DNA of 64,000 nucleotides from Carboxylicivirga litoralis (GCF_025499605.1 NZ_JAFMVC010000004.1:186001-250000), one strand, 5' to 3'. Counted from the stretch's first letter, positions 1 through 7,694 are shown. The notes: generated by a model not told the origin, from the letters alone. A program made the numbers and translations.

Positions 1-54
1 CAGAGTAATCGATTGTTCTGGGATAATAGCCCTCTCGAACTGGGAATGCTTTAA
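1..54 (+). CDS. C-terminal end of an unidentified gene (partial)
   Basis: Frame 1 is open from the window edge to a TAA at 52-54 and encodes an 18-residue tail ending in LELGML. A rho-independent terminator follows 59 bases later (113-138), as expected downstream of a plus-strand gene. Too little is present to name a family; the open frame could also be chance. Confidence 0.4.
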   Translation, partial: QSNRLFWDNSPLELGML

Positions 55-112
55 GATTTGAAACAATAAAACCAGCAGTTATTATTAAAAGTAAGTCTGT
101 TCTTTAGCAAGG

Positions 113-138
113 CCGGGAATTGAAACGATTCCCGGTTT
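113..138 (+). terminator. Rho-independent terminator of the upstream plus-strand gene
   Basis: Perfect 8-bp stem CCGGGAAT (113-120) / ATTCCCGG (128-135) with a 7-base loop, followed by TTTAA. It lies after the partial gene at 1-54 and directly before the interspersed repeat. Confidence 0.6.
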
Positions 139-318
139 AATCAATATGATTCCCTGAGGTTTGCCTCGGGGTCAGCTTTTTTCTCCCCTGAATTTCAGGG
201 GAGATGGCCGATTTATATCGGTCAGAGGGGTTAATAAAGAAAACTCGGTTTTCTACGAATGCAGAAATGCCCCGTGGGCTTGCCTCGGAGATTGGTGACC
301 TTAAGAGCTTTCTTTATT
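139..318. repeat. Interspersed ~180-bp multi-hairpin repeat, copy 1
   Basis: Nearly identical to 4369-4546 in the same orientation. It contains a chain of inverted repeats: CCCTGAGG/CCTCGGGG near 151-170, a perfect 9-bp stem CTCCCCTGA/TCAGGGGAG (183-203), GGCCGAT/ATCGGTC (207-224), AGAAAAC/GTTTTCT (238-254), and a long outer arm AATAAAGAAAACTC pairing with the 3' end. The 3' end overlaps the stop codon of the response regulator (314-316), so the element sits directly after that gene. No protein-coding content is credible. Nature (MITE, REP-like element or structured RNA) unknown. Confidence 0.85.
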
Positions 319-964
319 TATCTAACAGGCCTTTGGAGATGGCATATTTCACCAGGCCAACATTGTTTTTTATCTCCAATTTCTCCAACAAGTTGCGTCG
401 GTGAGTATCCACTGTTCGGATGCTGATAAACAATTTATCCGCAATTTCCTGGTTGCTATATTCCTGACTAATTAATTTCAATATCTCTATTTCGCGTTTC
501 GATAAAGGAATGTCTGACTTCCTTTTTTTAGTGGTTTTATTCTTTTGTATTTGTTCCATCAGGCTAATGGAAACCTCTTTACTGAAGTAGCTGTCGCCTT
601 TAGCAACGCAACGAATGGCTGTCAATAGCTCGTCTTTGCCAGCGCTTTTGAGTATATACCCTTTGGCACCCGATTCCAAAGCCTGAAGGATGAAATCAGG
701 GATGCTGAGCATCGATAAAATAAGAATATTAACATCGGGTTGTCGCTCAATAAGTTGTTGGGTTACTTCAATACCGTTCGGACTTCCCATATCGATATCG
801 AGAATAATCACATCGAATAGCTGCTGGCTCGTTAAATTTATAACTTCAGAACCGTTAGAAGCTTCAGTTATGCTGTTAATCTCCTTTTCTTTTATCAACA
901 ATTCTTTAATGCCTTCTCTAAAAATTTTGTGGTCGTCGGCCAATAGTATATTTATCTTCTCCAT
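314..964 (-). CDS. LuxR/NarL-family response regulator
   Basis: A 216-residue DNA-binding response regulator. The receiver domain (about 3-125) has the acidic pair D10/D11, the phosphoacceptor D56 (IILD), S84 and the conserved K106 (GYILK). The LuxR-type helix-turn-helix is at about 150-210 (LSKREIEILKLI, then NQEIADKLFISIRTVDTH). It is the second gene of a two-gene minus-strand operon: the kinase stop codon is only 6 bases before this ATG (964), so the kinase at 971-1924 is its likely partner. All receiver residues needed for phosphorylation are present. The input signal and target genes are not visible from sequence. The 3' end overlaps a copy of the interspersed repeat. Confidence 0.92.
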   Translation of the reverse strand: MEKINILLADDHKIFREGIKELLIKEKEINSITEASNGSEVINLTSQQLFDVIILDIDMGSPNGIEVTQQLIERQPDVNILILSMLSIPDFILQALESGAKGYILKSAGKDELLTAIRCVAKGDSYFSKEVSISLMEQIQKNKTTKKRKSDIPLSKREIEILKLISQEYSNQEIADKLFISIRTVDTHRRNLLEKLEIKNNVGLVKYAISKGLLDK

Positions 965-970
965 TGTTGT

Positions 971-1924
971 TTAATTAAGGGGTATCTCAATACTGGCCAC
1001 TGTTCCTTTATCAGGCACGCTATCGAGCGAAAAAACACCATTCAGAAGTTTAGTGCGGGTTTCTATATTGGTAAGGCCAATACCATGGTTTGTATCTTTA
1101 ATCTCGTGGTTGAAACCTATTCCATCGTCCTCAACCATCAAAATGATGCTTTCTTTATGGCGGATTATTTGGATTAAAATCTGGTTGGCCCTGGCATGTT
1201 TGATGGCGTTATATAACAGCTCCTGCCCACAACGGTAAAGGTTGAGTTCAAGCTCACTGTCAAACCGAACGTCAACATCCATATTAGAATAAAACTCAAT
1301 ATGAACGCGTTTTGAATGATTCAGTTTAAAAGCCAAACTGTTAAAGGCGGAGTAAAGACCAAATTCATCGAGTGTGCGGGGCACCAGACGATGTGATAAG
1401 GTACGTAAATCGGATGTGATGCTATCCACTGTTTCACTAATGCTTTCAACCAGTTCGGTGTGCTGTCCAATGCTTTTATCTTGTATTTTTTCGATGACAG
1501 CATCCAGGTTTAAACGTATAAATGACATCATAGGACCAATGCTATCATGAATCTCACGCCCCAATCGACGACGCTCATTTTCTTGTCCTTCGAGGATGGC
1601 ACTTAAAGAGTCAGCTTCAATTATTTCGGTATTCTTATTGAGAATTAGCACTTCATCGTCGTTGGCAATACATTGTAAAACAAGCCGGCTATTGTCTTCT
1701 TTGGTTATGCATACTTCAAAGTGCTTGATGGCTTTTTGCCGATGGCTTTTAATTTGTTCCTGAAGGTATCTCGTATAAGGGTTGTTGTTGAAGAGTTCAG
1801 TGCCATCAATCTCCAATAGTGCTTCAATCTGGCCATTACTGGCCATTATCTGGCCCCCAGTATTGATGCATAAAGCGCCATCATCGATATAATCTAATAA
1901 GCTTTGAATGCTTGGAGTCTTCAT
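971..1924 (-). CDS. Sensor histidine kinase (HisKA_3 type), soluble
   Basis: A 317-residue kinase of the NarX/DesK-like class. The N-terminal ~100 residues look like a PAS-type sensor (DYIDDGALCINTGGQIMASN resembles a PAS start). The HisKA_3 dimerisation and phosphoacceptor helix is QENERRRLGREIHDSIG with the phosphorylated histidine at H126. The C-terminal HATPase_c domain (about 205-315) has the N box (LLYNAIKHA), DDGIGF and GIGL. No membrane segment is visible, so it probably senses a cytoplasmic signal. It is followed 6 bases later by its cognate LuxR-type regulator. The ligand is unknown; nothing in the PAS-like part shows a haem or flavin motif. Confidence 0.9.
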   Translation of the reverse strand: MKTPSIQSLLDYIDDGALCINTGGQIMASNGQIEALLEIDGTELFNNNPYTRYLQEQIKSHRQKAIKHFEVCITKEDNSRLVLQCIANDDEVLILNKNTEIIEADSLSAILEGQENERRRLGREIHDSIGPMMSFIRLNLDAVIEKIQDKSIGQHTELVESISETVDSITSDLRTLSHRLVPRTLDEFGLYSAFNSLAFKLNHSKRVHIEFYSNMDVDVRFDSELELNLYRCGQELLYNAIKHARANQILIQIIRHKESIILMVEDDGIGFNHEIKDTNHGIGLTNIETRTKLLNGVFSLDSVPDKGTVASIEIPLN

Positions 1925-2088
1925 GGCATGAAGTTAAAAATTTTAATAAAAATACGTCTAAAGTAGGTGACCTCTTTTAAATGTTGGAGTCTAAAATAAC
2001 AAACAGTAGTCAAAATGCTTGAAGAAGCATCGTTATTAGGGCTACTGCACAGAAAAGGTTTAGATTAATTGTTATTATTTTTTTGGTC

Positions 2089-2208
2089 ATGTCAAAAACA
2101 TTAAAACGTGAGTTTGCACAGAAAAAAGTTGTTAAAACGCCTAAAAGAGATAAAGGCTCAAAAACAAACGTGCGCTTTCATTTTTTAAAGGAGGCTGAAA
2201 GAGAATAG
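2089..2208 (+). CDS. Small basic protein of 39 residues, function unknown
   Basis: An open frame from ATG 2089 to TAG 2206-2208 encodes MSKTLKREFAQKKVV... followed by a Lys/Arg-rich segment and an acidic C-terminus (LKEAERE). It lies between a minus-strand kinase and a minus-strand Usp-like gene, and a strong plus-strand terminator (2257-2291) lies 48 bases after its stop, which is hard to explain without a plus-strand transcript here. The composition (about one third Lys/Arg) suggests a nucleic-acid- or ribosome-associated peptide, but no family is recognised. Alternatively the transcript is non-coding. Confidence 0.45.
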   Translation: MSKTLKREFAQKKVVKTPKRDKGSKTNVRFHFLKEAERE

Positions 2209-2256
2209 GTGTACCACTTATTGGATTGAAGCCGTTGTGATAAATTGCTCATACTT

Positions 2257-2291
2257 GCCGGTAGTTTCGCAGAAAAGCTACCGGCTTTTTT
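2257..2291 (+). terminator. Rho-independent terminator
   Basis: Perfect 8-bp stem GCCGGTAG (2257-2264) / CTACCGGC (2278-2285) followed by TTTTTT (2286-2291). It ends a plus-strand transcript, probably that of the 39-codon ORF, and abuts the stop of the minus-strand Usp-like gene at 2290. Confidence 0.8.
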
Positions 2292-2715
2292 ATGCCTTGT
2301 TCAGAAGTGGGTTGGAGCAACAGTTATTGCTGTCAGTTTTGTACTGTTTGAAGATGACAATGGGAAGGTGATACTGTTTAGCAAAAGTGTGCGTCAGTTC
2401 TTTATTAGCTTCATTAATTATTATACGACTGAAATCATGTTCTTTAAAAAAGCTTGCCAGGCTTTTGGTATTTTGAGACGTGGTGATGATGATCTCAAAG
2501 GATAAAGGCTGTGATTTAAAAATATCATTAATGCTTTCGATTAACCGGAGCTTATGCTTCATGCCTGGCAATGCCGATTGCTTATTCGTTTTGGGACTGG
2601 TACTAATAATACAGAGTTTGGCATTAATATTTTTTGCACAACAACCGGCGTATTCAAGAAGAGCTGTGTTTTCTATTGAAGAATGTAGCAGGACGGCTAT
2701 TTTTTTTGAAGGCAT
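2290..2715 (-). CDS. Universal-stress-protein-like small protein
   Basis: A 141-residue protein with the pattern of a divergent UspA fold: an initial beta strand (KKIAVLLHSS), a middle strand (AKLCIISTSP) and a late strand (FSRIIINEAN), then a C-terminal strand (LPIVIFKQ). The glycine-rich ATP-binding motif of ATP-type Usp proteins (G-x2-G-x9-G-S/T) is not seen, so it is probably a non-ATP-binding or degenerate member. It follows the antiporter gene on the same strand with a 65-base gap, suggesting co-expression; Usp domains regulating cation transporters are known in other bacteria. The assignment rests on fold-level resemblance only. Confidence 0.5.
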   Translation of the reverse strand: MPSKKIAVLLHSSIENTALLEYAGCCAKNINAKLCIISTSPKTNKQSALPGMKHKLRLIESINDIFKSQPLSFEIIITTSQNTKSLASFFKEHDFSRIIINEANKELTHTFAKQYHLPIVIFKQYKTDSNNCCSNPLLNKA

Positions 2716-2780
2716 AAATCATCTATTTGTTTCTAATTAGACCAAAATCACAACAATTGGTCACCAACAATTAAAAAGAT

Positions 2781-4007
2781 TTAGCTCCGATACAAGAACC
2801 TTTTAACAATACTAATCCATAACGGACTCAGTAAAAGTGTAAGACTTATAGTGCTAATGATAATCTGATAAGCATAGTCGTGAATAATGCCTGATTGATA
2901 GCTGATTAAACCTAGGATGAAACTAAATTCACCAATTTGCGAAAGCATAACACCGGCATAGATGCTTGTTTTCCAATCCTCCGAAAAAGGTTTCATCACC
3001 AAAGCATTAATGCCACTATTAATTATAAGCACTAAGGTCACTAAAATACCTATCGTTAATAAATGATTATAAATAAACTGAAGGTCGATAAGCATGCCAA
3101 TGGATACGAAAAACAAGGCTACAAAAAATACTTTAAAAGCCGACAAACTATCATGTACCCATTGAGTTGACTTGGCAGATGATAAGACAATTCCACCAAT
3201 AAAGGCACCCAAGGCTGCCGATAATTCCAGGTACGCCGTGAGCAATGCAAAACCAAAACATAGTGTAAAGGCCACAAATACCTGCATCTCATGGTCTTTC
3301 GCAATGGCGGTTCTAAACGGTAGTTTGATTTCTTTATTCTTCAGAATATAAGCGATGACGCTGATAATCATAATACCACCTATTATTTGCTTGATGGATT
3401 CAGCCGATGTGGGTTGCTTGCCACCAAGATAACCAAGAATGATAAGCATCGGAACAATGAGGATATCTTGTGCTAAAAGTATACCTAATACATTCTGTCC
3501 TAATTTGGTTTGTAATTCATCTTGCTCTTGCAGTAGTTTTAGAATAACTGCTGTACTGCTAAGGCTGATTACAAAGCCAATCATTATTATCTGGTTCATT
3601 TTCCAGTTAAGATAGAATCCCAAAGCCCAAATAATGGCTATACTGAAGATAACCTGCAATGCTGTACCAAGTATGGATACCCGCCAATTGGCTATTAAAT
3701 TGGGCAAATGAATCTCCATGCCGATAAAAAACAATAGTAAAACCAAACCCAGCGAACCAAGGTTGGTAATTAAGTTCTCATCGGTAATAACCCCGAAACC
3801 AAGAGGACCAACAATAACGCCAACAATCATATAGGTGACGATGGACGGCTGCTTGAGCAAACGAAGCACAAAACCAACAAGAATAATGATGGCCGACAAC
3901 AGCACAAATTTGGAAACAACAGGGTCAATATTAGCAGATAACAAAACCATATTTAAACCGATATTTGATTTTATCAATATAGGGATTTCTAAATTAAGCT
4001 CAATCAA
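2781..4007 (-). CDS. Cation:proton antiporter, CPA2 family (KefB/KefC-like)
   Basis: A 408-residue integral membrane protein with about 12 hydrophobic segments, resembling the Na+/H+ exchanger domain of the CPA2 family. The motif LLAQDILIVP carries Gln-Asp where KefB/KefC K+ efflux systems also have QD, whereas Na+/H+ antiporters have ND or DD, so potassium or proton exchange is more likely than sodium export. The usual C-terminal TrkA-N (RCK) regulatory domain is missing; the chain ends soon after the last helix. A second possible start is the Met at residue 20. The Usp-like protein encoded just downstream could replace the missing regulatory domain (inference). Confidence 0.85.
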   Translation of the reverse strand: MIELNLEIPILIKSNIGLNMVLLSANIDPVVSKFVLLSAIIILVGFVLRLLKQPSIVTYMIVGVIVGPLGFGVITDENLITNLGSLGLVLLLFFIGMEIHLPNLIANWRVSILGTALQVIFSIAIIWALGFYLNWKMNQIIMIGFVISLSSTAVILKLLQEQDELQTKLGQNVLGILLAQDILIVPMLIILGYLGGKQPTSAESIKQIIGGIMIISVIAYILKNKEIKLPFRTAIAKDHEMQVFVAFTLCFGFALLTAYLELSAALGAFIGGIVLSSAKSTQWVHDSLSAFKVFFVALFFVSIGMLIDLQFIYNHLLTIGILVTLVLIINSGINALVMKPFSEDWKTSIYAGVMLSQIGEFSFILGLISYQSGIIHDYAYQIIISTISLTLLLSPLWISIVKRFLYRS

Positions 4008-4107
4008 CCTATGAAATCAAGTATCTTGCTTATTAACCCGAGTTCGATTAAAATTAAACAGCCACGATGGATGTTGAAGTGTATTGTTAGAATATACTTT
4101 GAAAGTA

Positions 4108-4142
4108 AACTCCCGGCTGATTACTCGACCGGGAGTTTTTTT
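4108..4142. terminator. Hairpin terminator between the small gene and the antiporter
   Basis: Perfect 9-bp stem AACTCCCGG (4108-4116) / CCGGGAGTT (4129-4137), continuing into a T run to 4142 on the plus strand. No plus-strand gene ends here; the minus-strand gene stopping at 4145 does, so it may work mainly for that gene or be bidirectional. Confidence 0.6.
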
Positions 4143-4144
4143 GC

Positions 4145-4345
4145 TTATGAAGCAAACTGGTACTTTGTATCAAGTATTTCATCAATCACATCGGCATGTT
4201 CATGCCCAAATTTTTCGCGTACCCAAGCTTGAAGTTTTATTTGCTCTTCGGAATTTAACCACGACAGTGATTTAATCAATTCCTTTCTAAAAAGGTTTTT
4301 GTCTTCGTGAACTCCATTTAATACAGTCTTACATAGTTCAAACAT
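4145..4345 (-). CDS. Small hypothetical protein, 66 residues
   Basis: A short protein predicted to be mostly helical: MFELCKTVLNGVHED at the N-terminus, LSWLNSEEQIKLQAWVREKF in the middle. ATG at 4345 is preferred over a TTG at 4369, because the TTG lies inside the interspersed repeat. A terminator hairpin lies just beyond the stop. No family is recognised. Its gene is wedged between the antiporter and the repeat/hsp20 block, all on the minus strand, but nothing links their functions. Confidence 0.55.
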   Translation of the reverse strand: MFELCKTVLNGVHEDKNLFRKELIKSLSWLNSEEQIKLQAWVREKFGHEHADVIDEILDTKYQFAS

Positions 4346-4368
4346 GGTTGATACGTTATAAAGGTTCA

Positions 4369-4546
4369 ATCAATATGATTCCCTGAGGCTTGCCTCGGGG
4401 GCAGTTATTTCTCCCCTGAATTTCAGGGGAGATGGCCGATTTATATCGGTCTGAGGGGTTAATAAAGAAAACTCGGTTTTCTGCGAATGCAGAAATACCC
4501 CGTGGGCTTGCCTCGAGGATAGGTGACTTTAAGAGTTTTCTTTATT
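4369..4546. repeat. Interspersed ~180-bp multi-hairpin repeat, copy 2
   Basis: Second copy of the element at 139-318, same orientation, differing at a small number of positions and by a 2-base length change. In this copy the outer arms AATAAAGAAAACTC (4460-4473) and GAGTTTTCTTTATT (4533-4546) are perfectly complementary, and TTTCTGC/GCAGAAA forms a perfect internal stem. In copy 1 both stems carry one A-C mismatch that becomes a G-U pair if the minus strand is the RNA, while two other stems favour the plus strand. It lies in the gap between hsp20 and the small gene. Confidence 0.85.
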
Positions 4547-4572
4547 AAAACAGGGCAGAGTGGTTCTGCCCT
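4546..4572 (-). terminator. Terminator of the small heat-shock gene
   Basis: Stem AGGGCAG (4552-4558) / CTGCCCT (4566-4572), 8 bases beyond the hsp20 stop codon. Read on the minus strand it is followed by TGTTTTAAT, which then runs directly into the interspersed repeat. Confidence 0.65.
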
Positions 4573-4579
4573 TTGGTAT

Positions 4580-5032
4580 TTACAAAATCTCTATTTGCTT
4601 TGCTGGCTTTGGCTTAAGCTCTTCACGTTTAGGAAGTATAATGTGAAGGATGCCATTTTCGTAGTTTGCTCCAATTTTTTCCGCATCAACTACATGTTCC
4701 GAAACGGTGAATGAGCGTTGGAAAGACTGGTAGCTAAACTCGCGTCTGGTAATTTTTCCACTGTCTTTTTCTTCTTTTTCATTCTTCTTTTCCGACGAAA
4801 TAGTTAGACGACCATTGTCGTAATTAACTTTGAAATCTTCTTTTTTTAAGCCCGGAGCAGCAACATCAATTAAAAACTCATTGTCGTTTTCTTTTACATT
4901 AACTGCTGGCAAAGTAGTGTCTGTACTGGAATAGTTAGTCCTATTCCAATCCATCAATTCTCCATCAAAAAATCTATCGAAGATTGAAGGAGCTGATGGA
5001 AACCAGTTGTTTGATAATTTGGCAAGTGTCAT
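4580..5032 (-). CDS. Small heat-shock protein, Hsp20/alpha-crystallin family
   Basis: A 150-residue ATP-independent holdase chaperone. The alpha-crystallin domain spans about 40-140: PAVNVKENDNEFLIDVAAPGLKKEDFKV, then GRLTISSEKK, the FQRSFTV strand and the family A-x-x-x-n-G-I/V-L motif as YENGILHIILP. The C-terminal tail KPKPAKQIEIL carries the I-x-I-type motif that docks into neighbouring subunits. ATG at 5032 is chosen over the in-frame TTG at 5047 because GGAGG sits 8 bases before this ATG, an unusually clear Shine-Dalgarno site for Bacteroidota. The gene is monocistronic with its own terminator. No CIRCE-like inverted repeat was seen upstream. Confidence 0.95.
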   Translation of the reverse strand: MTLAKLSNNWFPSAPSIFDRFFDGELMDWNRTNYSSTDTTLPAVNVKENDNEFLIDVAAPGLKKEDFKVNYDNGRLTISSEKKNEKEEKDSGKITRREFSYQSFQRSFTVSEHVVDAEKIGANYENGILHIILPKREELKPKPAKQIEIL

Positions 5033-5047
5033 AATTTTATCCTCCAA

Positions 5048-5446
5048 AATTTTAGTTCAACAAATTTTTACAATCTCACCAGGCATAGTTCAAACTAAAT
5101 GCCAATGTTAGAGGATGTCATTTAGTGATTTTTATTTTTTATTGATTTTCAATTCAATACAAAGAAGTACTTTTTTTAAGACTAAAAAGAAACTGAAAAA
5201 TTGACAGGTAGCTCGCGTATAAGTGCGTCATTATGACTTGATTAGCTGTCGTAATTTCAGCGTTAAAACATAATTGTTACTTCAGGGTTCATAGTCTATT
5301 TTATGTTCATATTGGCTGACCATGCTGTTAACCAACATTTGCTGCATGGGGTGGTTTGTAAAATCATAACAAATGGGGATTTTACGATACCGTTTGCTTA
5401 CATACATTGCAGCTCATTAATTATAAGGTATAAACTTAGAAACTGT
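5048..5446. other. Intergenic region upstream of hsp20
   Basis: About 400 AT-rich bases. It should hold the hsp20 promoter on the minus strand; a TTTG-like -7 element is present near 5069-5078 but the spacing is not consensus. Imperfect inverted repeats occur around 5313-5365. No coding frame is convincing here. Confidence 0.4.
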
Positions 5447-5554
5447 TTAAGTTTTATCCTTCGGTTTATTTTGACGACTTAAGTCCTCATATTTCTGCAA
5501 AACTTCTTTAAATAGCGATGCTATTCGCATCAGTTTTGCTTCATCTGAGAACAT
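5447..5554 (-). CDS. Possible 35-residue helical peptide
   Basis: An ATG at 5554 opens a frame to TAA at 5447-5449. The product starts MFSDEAKLMRIASLF, continues as an amphipathic helix (KEVLQKYEDLSRQ) and ends in a Lys-rich tail. The composition looks protein-like and the region otherwise lacks genes, but there is no terminator, neighbour or known family to support expression. Confidence 0.3.
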   Translation of the reverse strand: MFSDEAKLMRIASLFKEVLQKYEDLSRQNKPKDKT

Positions 5555-5696
5555 AATTCATTCAAAATAAATCACAAAAACAAAAATTAAGCAGTTTCTT
5601 AATTATTATTTCAACTGGGTGAAATTGTTTTATTTTAAGTTAGTAAATATTAAATGCCTCTAGTGTTGATGGTTTAACTGAAAATAAAGCTGTACC

Positions 5697-6467
5697 ATGA
5701 TTCAAGAATACAAAATGAATAACAACTTACCCTTCACTCCTAAAACAAAAATGGCAGATGTCATCCATCTGGATTATCGATTAATACCAATAATTGGCAG
5801 GTTTGGTATTGATTTTGGCTTTAGTAATAAAACGGTTAAAGAAGTGTGTGATGATTATAAAATTAACGTTTGTTTTTTTCTTGAAATAATTAATTCATAT
5901 CATAACCACGAATACTTTCCTCATGCAGAGCTTCAGAATTTCAAGGCGTCACTTATAGTCGATTATTTATCAAATACTCATGCTTATTATTTAAATGTAA
6001 AAGTACCGGAAATTGAAGGATATATTGCCCAAATTAAGAAGGAGGTATCCATTGAAAACTTAAAAAACATTGAGCTTTTAAGTAATTTCTTTTCAGAGTA
6101 TAAAGCAGAGTTAGTGAATCATCTGAACCGAGAAGATACCCTTGTTTTTCCTTACATTTCATTTTTGGAAGAAACTCTAAAGCATAGGAACTTTACTGCT
6201 AATGTTGTACACAAGATAAAAGAAGAGTCGATAGAGCATTATGCTCGACACCATGAAAATATGGAGCTTAAACTCAGCGACCTCAAAAATTTAATAATAC
6301 GACATCTCCCGCCAATTGTATGTAAAGAGATTTGTCAGAAATTACTGACAGAACTATTTCGCTTAGAAGCCGATTTGGAAGACCATTCACGCATCGAAGA
6401 CAAAGTGTTGGTTCCAAAAGTCATGTTATTAGAACAACAAATACTAGAAGCGAGTGAAACAGAGTGA
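5697..6467 (+). CDS. Hemerythrin-domain protein of the RIC/ScdA (YtfE) type
   Basis: A 256-residue protein with an ScdA_N-like (DUF542) domain at about 14-70 and a hemerythrin-like di-iron domain at about 90-245. Likely iron ligands are H95, H142, E146 (NHLNREDTLVFPY), a His in ARHHEN (185/186), H230 and E234 (DHSRIEDKVLVP). RIC proteins act in repair of iron centres after nitric-oxide or oxidative damage. The usual Cys-Cys-Gly-Gly motif of the N-terminal domain is replaced by GFSN (41-44), so any activity that needs those cysteines is absent. Start may be M1 or M7. The gene overlaps the following LuxR regulator by 14 bases, so the two are translationally coupled. Confidence 0.85.
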   Translation: MIQEYKMNNNLPFTPKTKMADVIHLDYRLIPIIGRFGIDFGFSNKTVKEVCDDYKINVCFFLEIINSYHNHEYFPHAELQNFKASLIVDYLSNTHAYYLNVKVPEIEGYIAQIKKEVSIENLKNIELLSNFFSEYKAELVNHLNREDTLVFPYISFLEETLKHRNFTANVVHKIKEESIEHYARHHENMELKLSDLKNLIIRHLPPIVCKEICQKLLTELFRLEADLEDHSRIEDKVLVPKVMLLEQQILEASETE

Positions 6468-7062
6468 ATTATATAAAACTAAAGTGTGCATTGCAGATAA
6501 GCACTTTATTCATCGCTTAGGTGTAAAAACAATACTTAGTGTAATTGGTATTGAGCCAGACCTATATGAGGCTGATACGTTTATTTCGACCATGTCATGC
6601 CTAAAAGATGTTGAGGGTATTAAGTTTGCTGTTGTTGCCCAAGATATACTCGACCCTGATATGAATGAGTCAATATTAAAACTAAAAGCAATAAATCAGG
6701 ATATAAAGCTGTTAGTTGTTTGCGATGACTGTTGTAAGTGTCAGACTAATGCCCTATTTATATTAGAAGAAGATACGCGACAGCAGGTACTTGAGAAATT
6801 TCAAAGCTTTTTCTATGATGATAATGAGGAAAACACCGAAAGCAATTCCGATTTACTTAGTGAAAGGGAAGTAGATGTGCTTAAAGCGGTAGCTTTAGGA
6901 TATTCCAACAAAGAGATAGCGGAAAAGTTATTTATCAGTATTAATACGGTGATTTCGCATCGAAAAAATATTACAGAAAAACTTGGAATTAAAACCATTG
7001 CTGGATTAACTGTTTATGCAGTTATGAATGATTTGATAAAACCTGAAAATGTTAAGGGATAA
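6454..7062 (+). CDS. LuxR-family regulator with a shortened, cysteine-rich receiver
   Basis: A 202-residue regulator whose start lies inside the hemerythrin gene. The C-terminal LuxR helix-turn-helix (about 135-195; LSEREVDVLKAVALGYSNKEIAEKLF) is canonical. The N-terminal part resembles a receiver: D15 and D64 match the acidic pocket and phosphoacceptor. However, the region that normally holds the conserved Thr/Ser, helix 4 and Lys is shortened and contains CDDCCKC (C90, C93, C94, C96). This Cys cluster could bind a metal or respond to redox/NO, in keeping with the coupled di-iron protein (inference). No kinase gene is adjacent. Confidence 0.82.
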   Translation: MKQSELYKTKVCIADKHFIHRLGVKTILSVIGIEPDLYEADTFISTMSCLKDVEGIKFAVVAQDILDPDMNESILKLKAINQDIKLLVVCDDCCKCQTNALFILEEDTRQQVLEKFQSFFYDDNEENTESNSDLLSEREVDVLKAVALGYSNKEIAEKLFISINTVISHRKNITEKLGIKTIAGLTVYAVMNDLIKPENVKG

Positions 7063-7271
7063 GAATAAATTCTGAATCTAATGCATGGATAATTTAATTT
7101 AGGAAATAGGTGATAATATTGAGAATAGTAGTTTCAATAACTAGGAAAAATCACAATTAATAGGGATTGTTTCTCCTTGTTACTATCACTTTTTTTGTTG
7201 TTTATTTTCAACAATATAAATCATTGCTTAGTATGAAGGGAGAGGGCATTTTACTGAAAAACATTGTAAAA

Positions 7272-7694
7272 ATGAAGGCTGATAACTCAGATCGAATGCG
7301 AATCACATTGGATGAGTACAAAAGTGCCGAGATGCAGATTTTAATGCACCATGTTTACGAATATAAAAAAGGATTGAGAAACCTGGTTCTTCATACCATG
7401 AATATTAAGGAACGATTTAAAACAGAGGAGCTTTTAAATCGAAAAGGTATTAGTTATTATCTGCAGATGGTCAACAGTGATAAAATCAATGTATTTTTTG
7501 GAAATGACAAGTGTGTGCAAATTATTGAATCGTTTGGTCATACTTCCTTGAATCATTTTACCGACGAAGAAGATTTTATATTGGGCACCATGTTGGGTTA
7601 TGATCGTATGCAACAATGTGAGCGTTATTTAAAAAGAAAAGAAGAACAAAAGAAGTCGTTGTTGCAAAATTGCCAATCAACAGGAAGTGACTAA
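7272..7694 (+). CDS. DUF2023 family protein
   Basis: The conserved core reads HHVYEYKKGLRNLVLHTM, INVFFGN and EEDFILGTMLGYDRMQQCER, which I recognise as DUF2023, a small cytoplasmic family of unknown function often found near flavodoxin genes. The frame is open from 7167, but the hydrophobic first 22 residues are unlike the family; ATG 7272 (giving 140 residues) or 7332 is more plausible. The gene is downstream of the hemerythrin/LuxR pair, 209 bases away, possibly the same transcript. Redox role by association only. Confidence 0.7.
   Translation: MKADNSDRMRITLDEYKSAEMQILMHHVYEYKKGLRNLVLHTMNIKERFKTEELLNRKGISYYLQMVNSDKINVFFGNDKCVQIIESFGHTSLNHFTDEEDFILGTMLGYDRMQQCERYLKRKEEQKKSLLQNCQSTGSD

Noticed and set aside
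4011-4232. Plus-strand ORF across the antiporter/small-gene gap
   Set aside because: It runs through a terminator hairpin and into the antisense of the small gene; its sequence is not protein-like.
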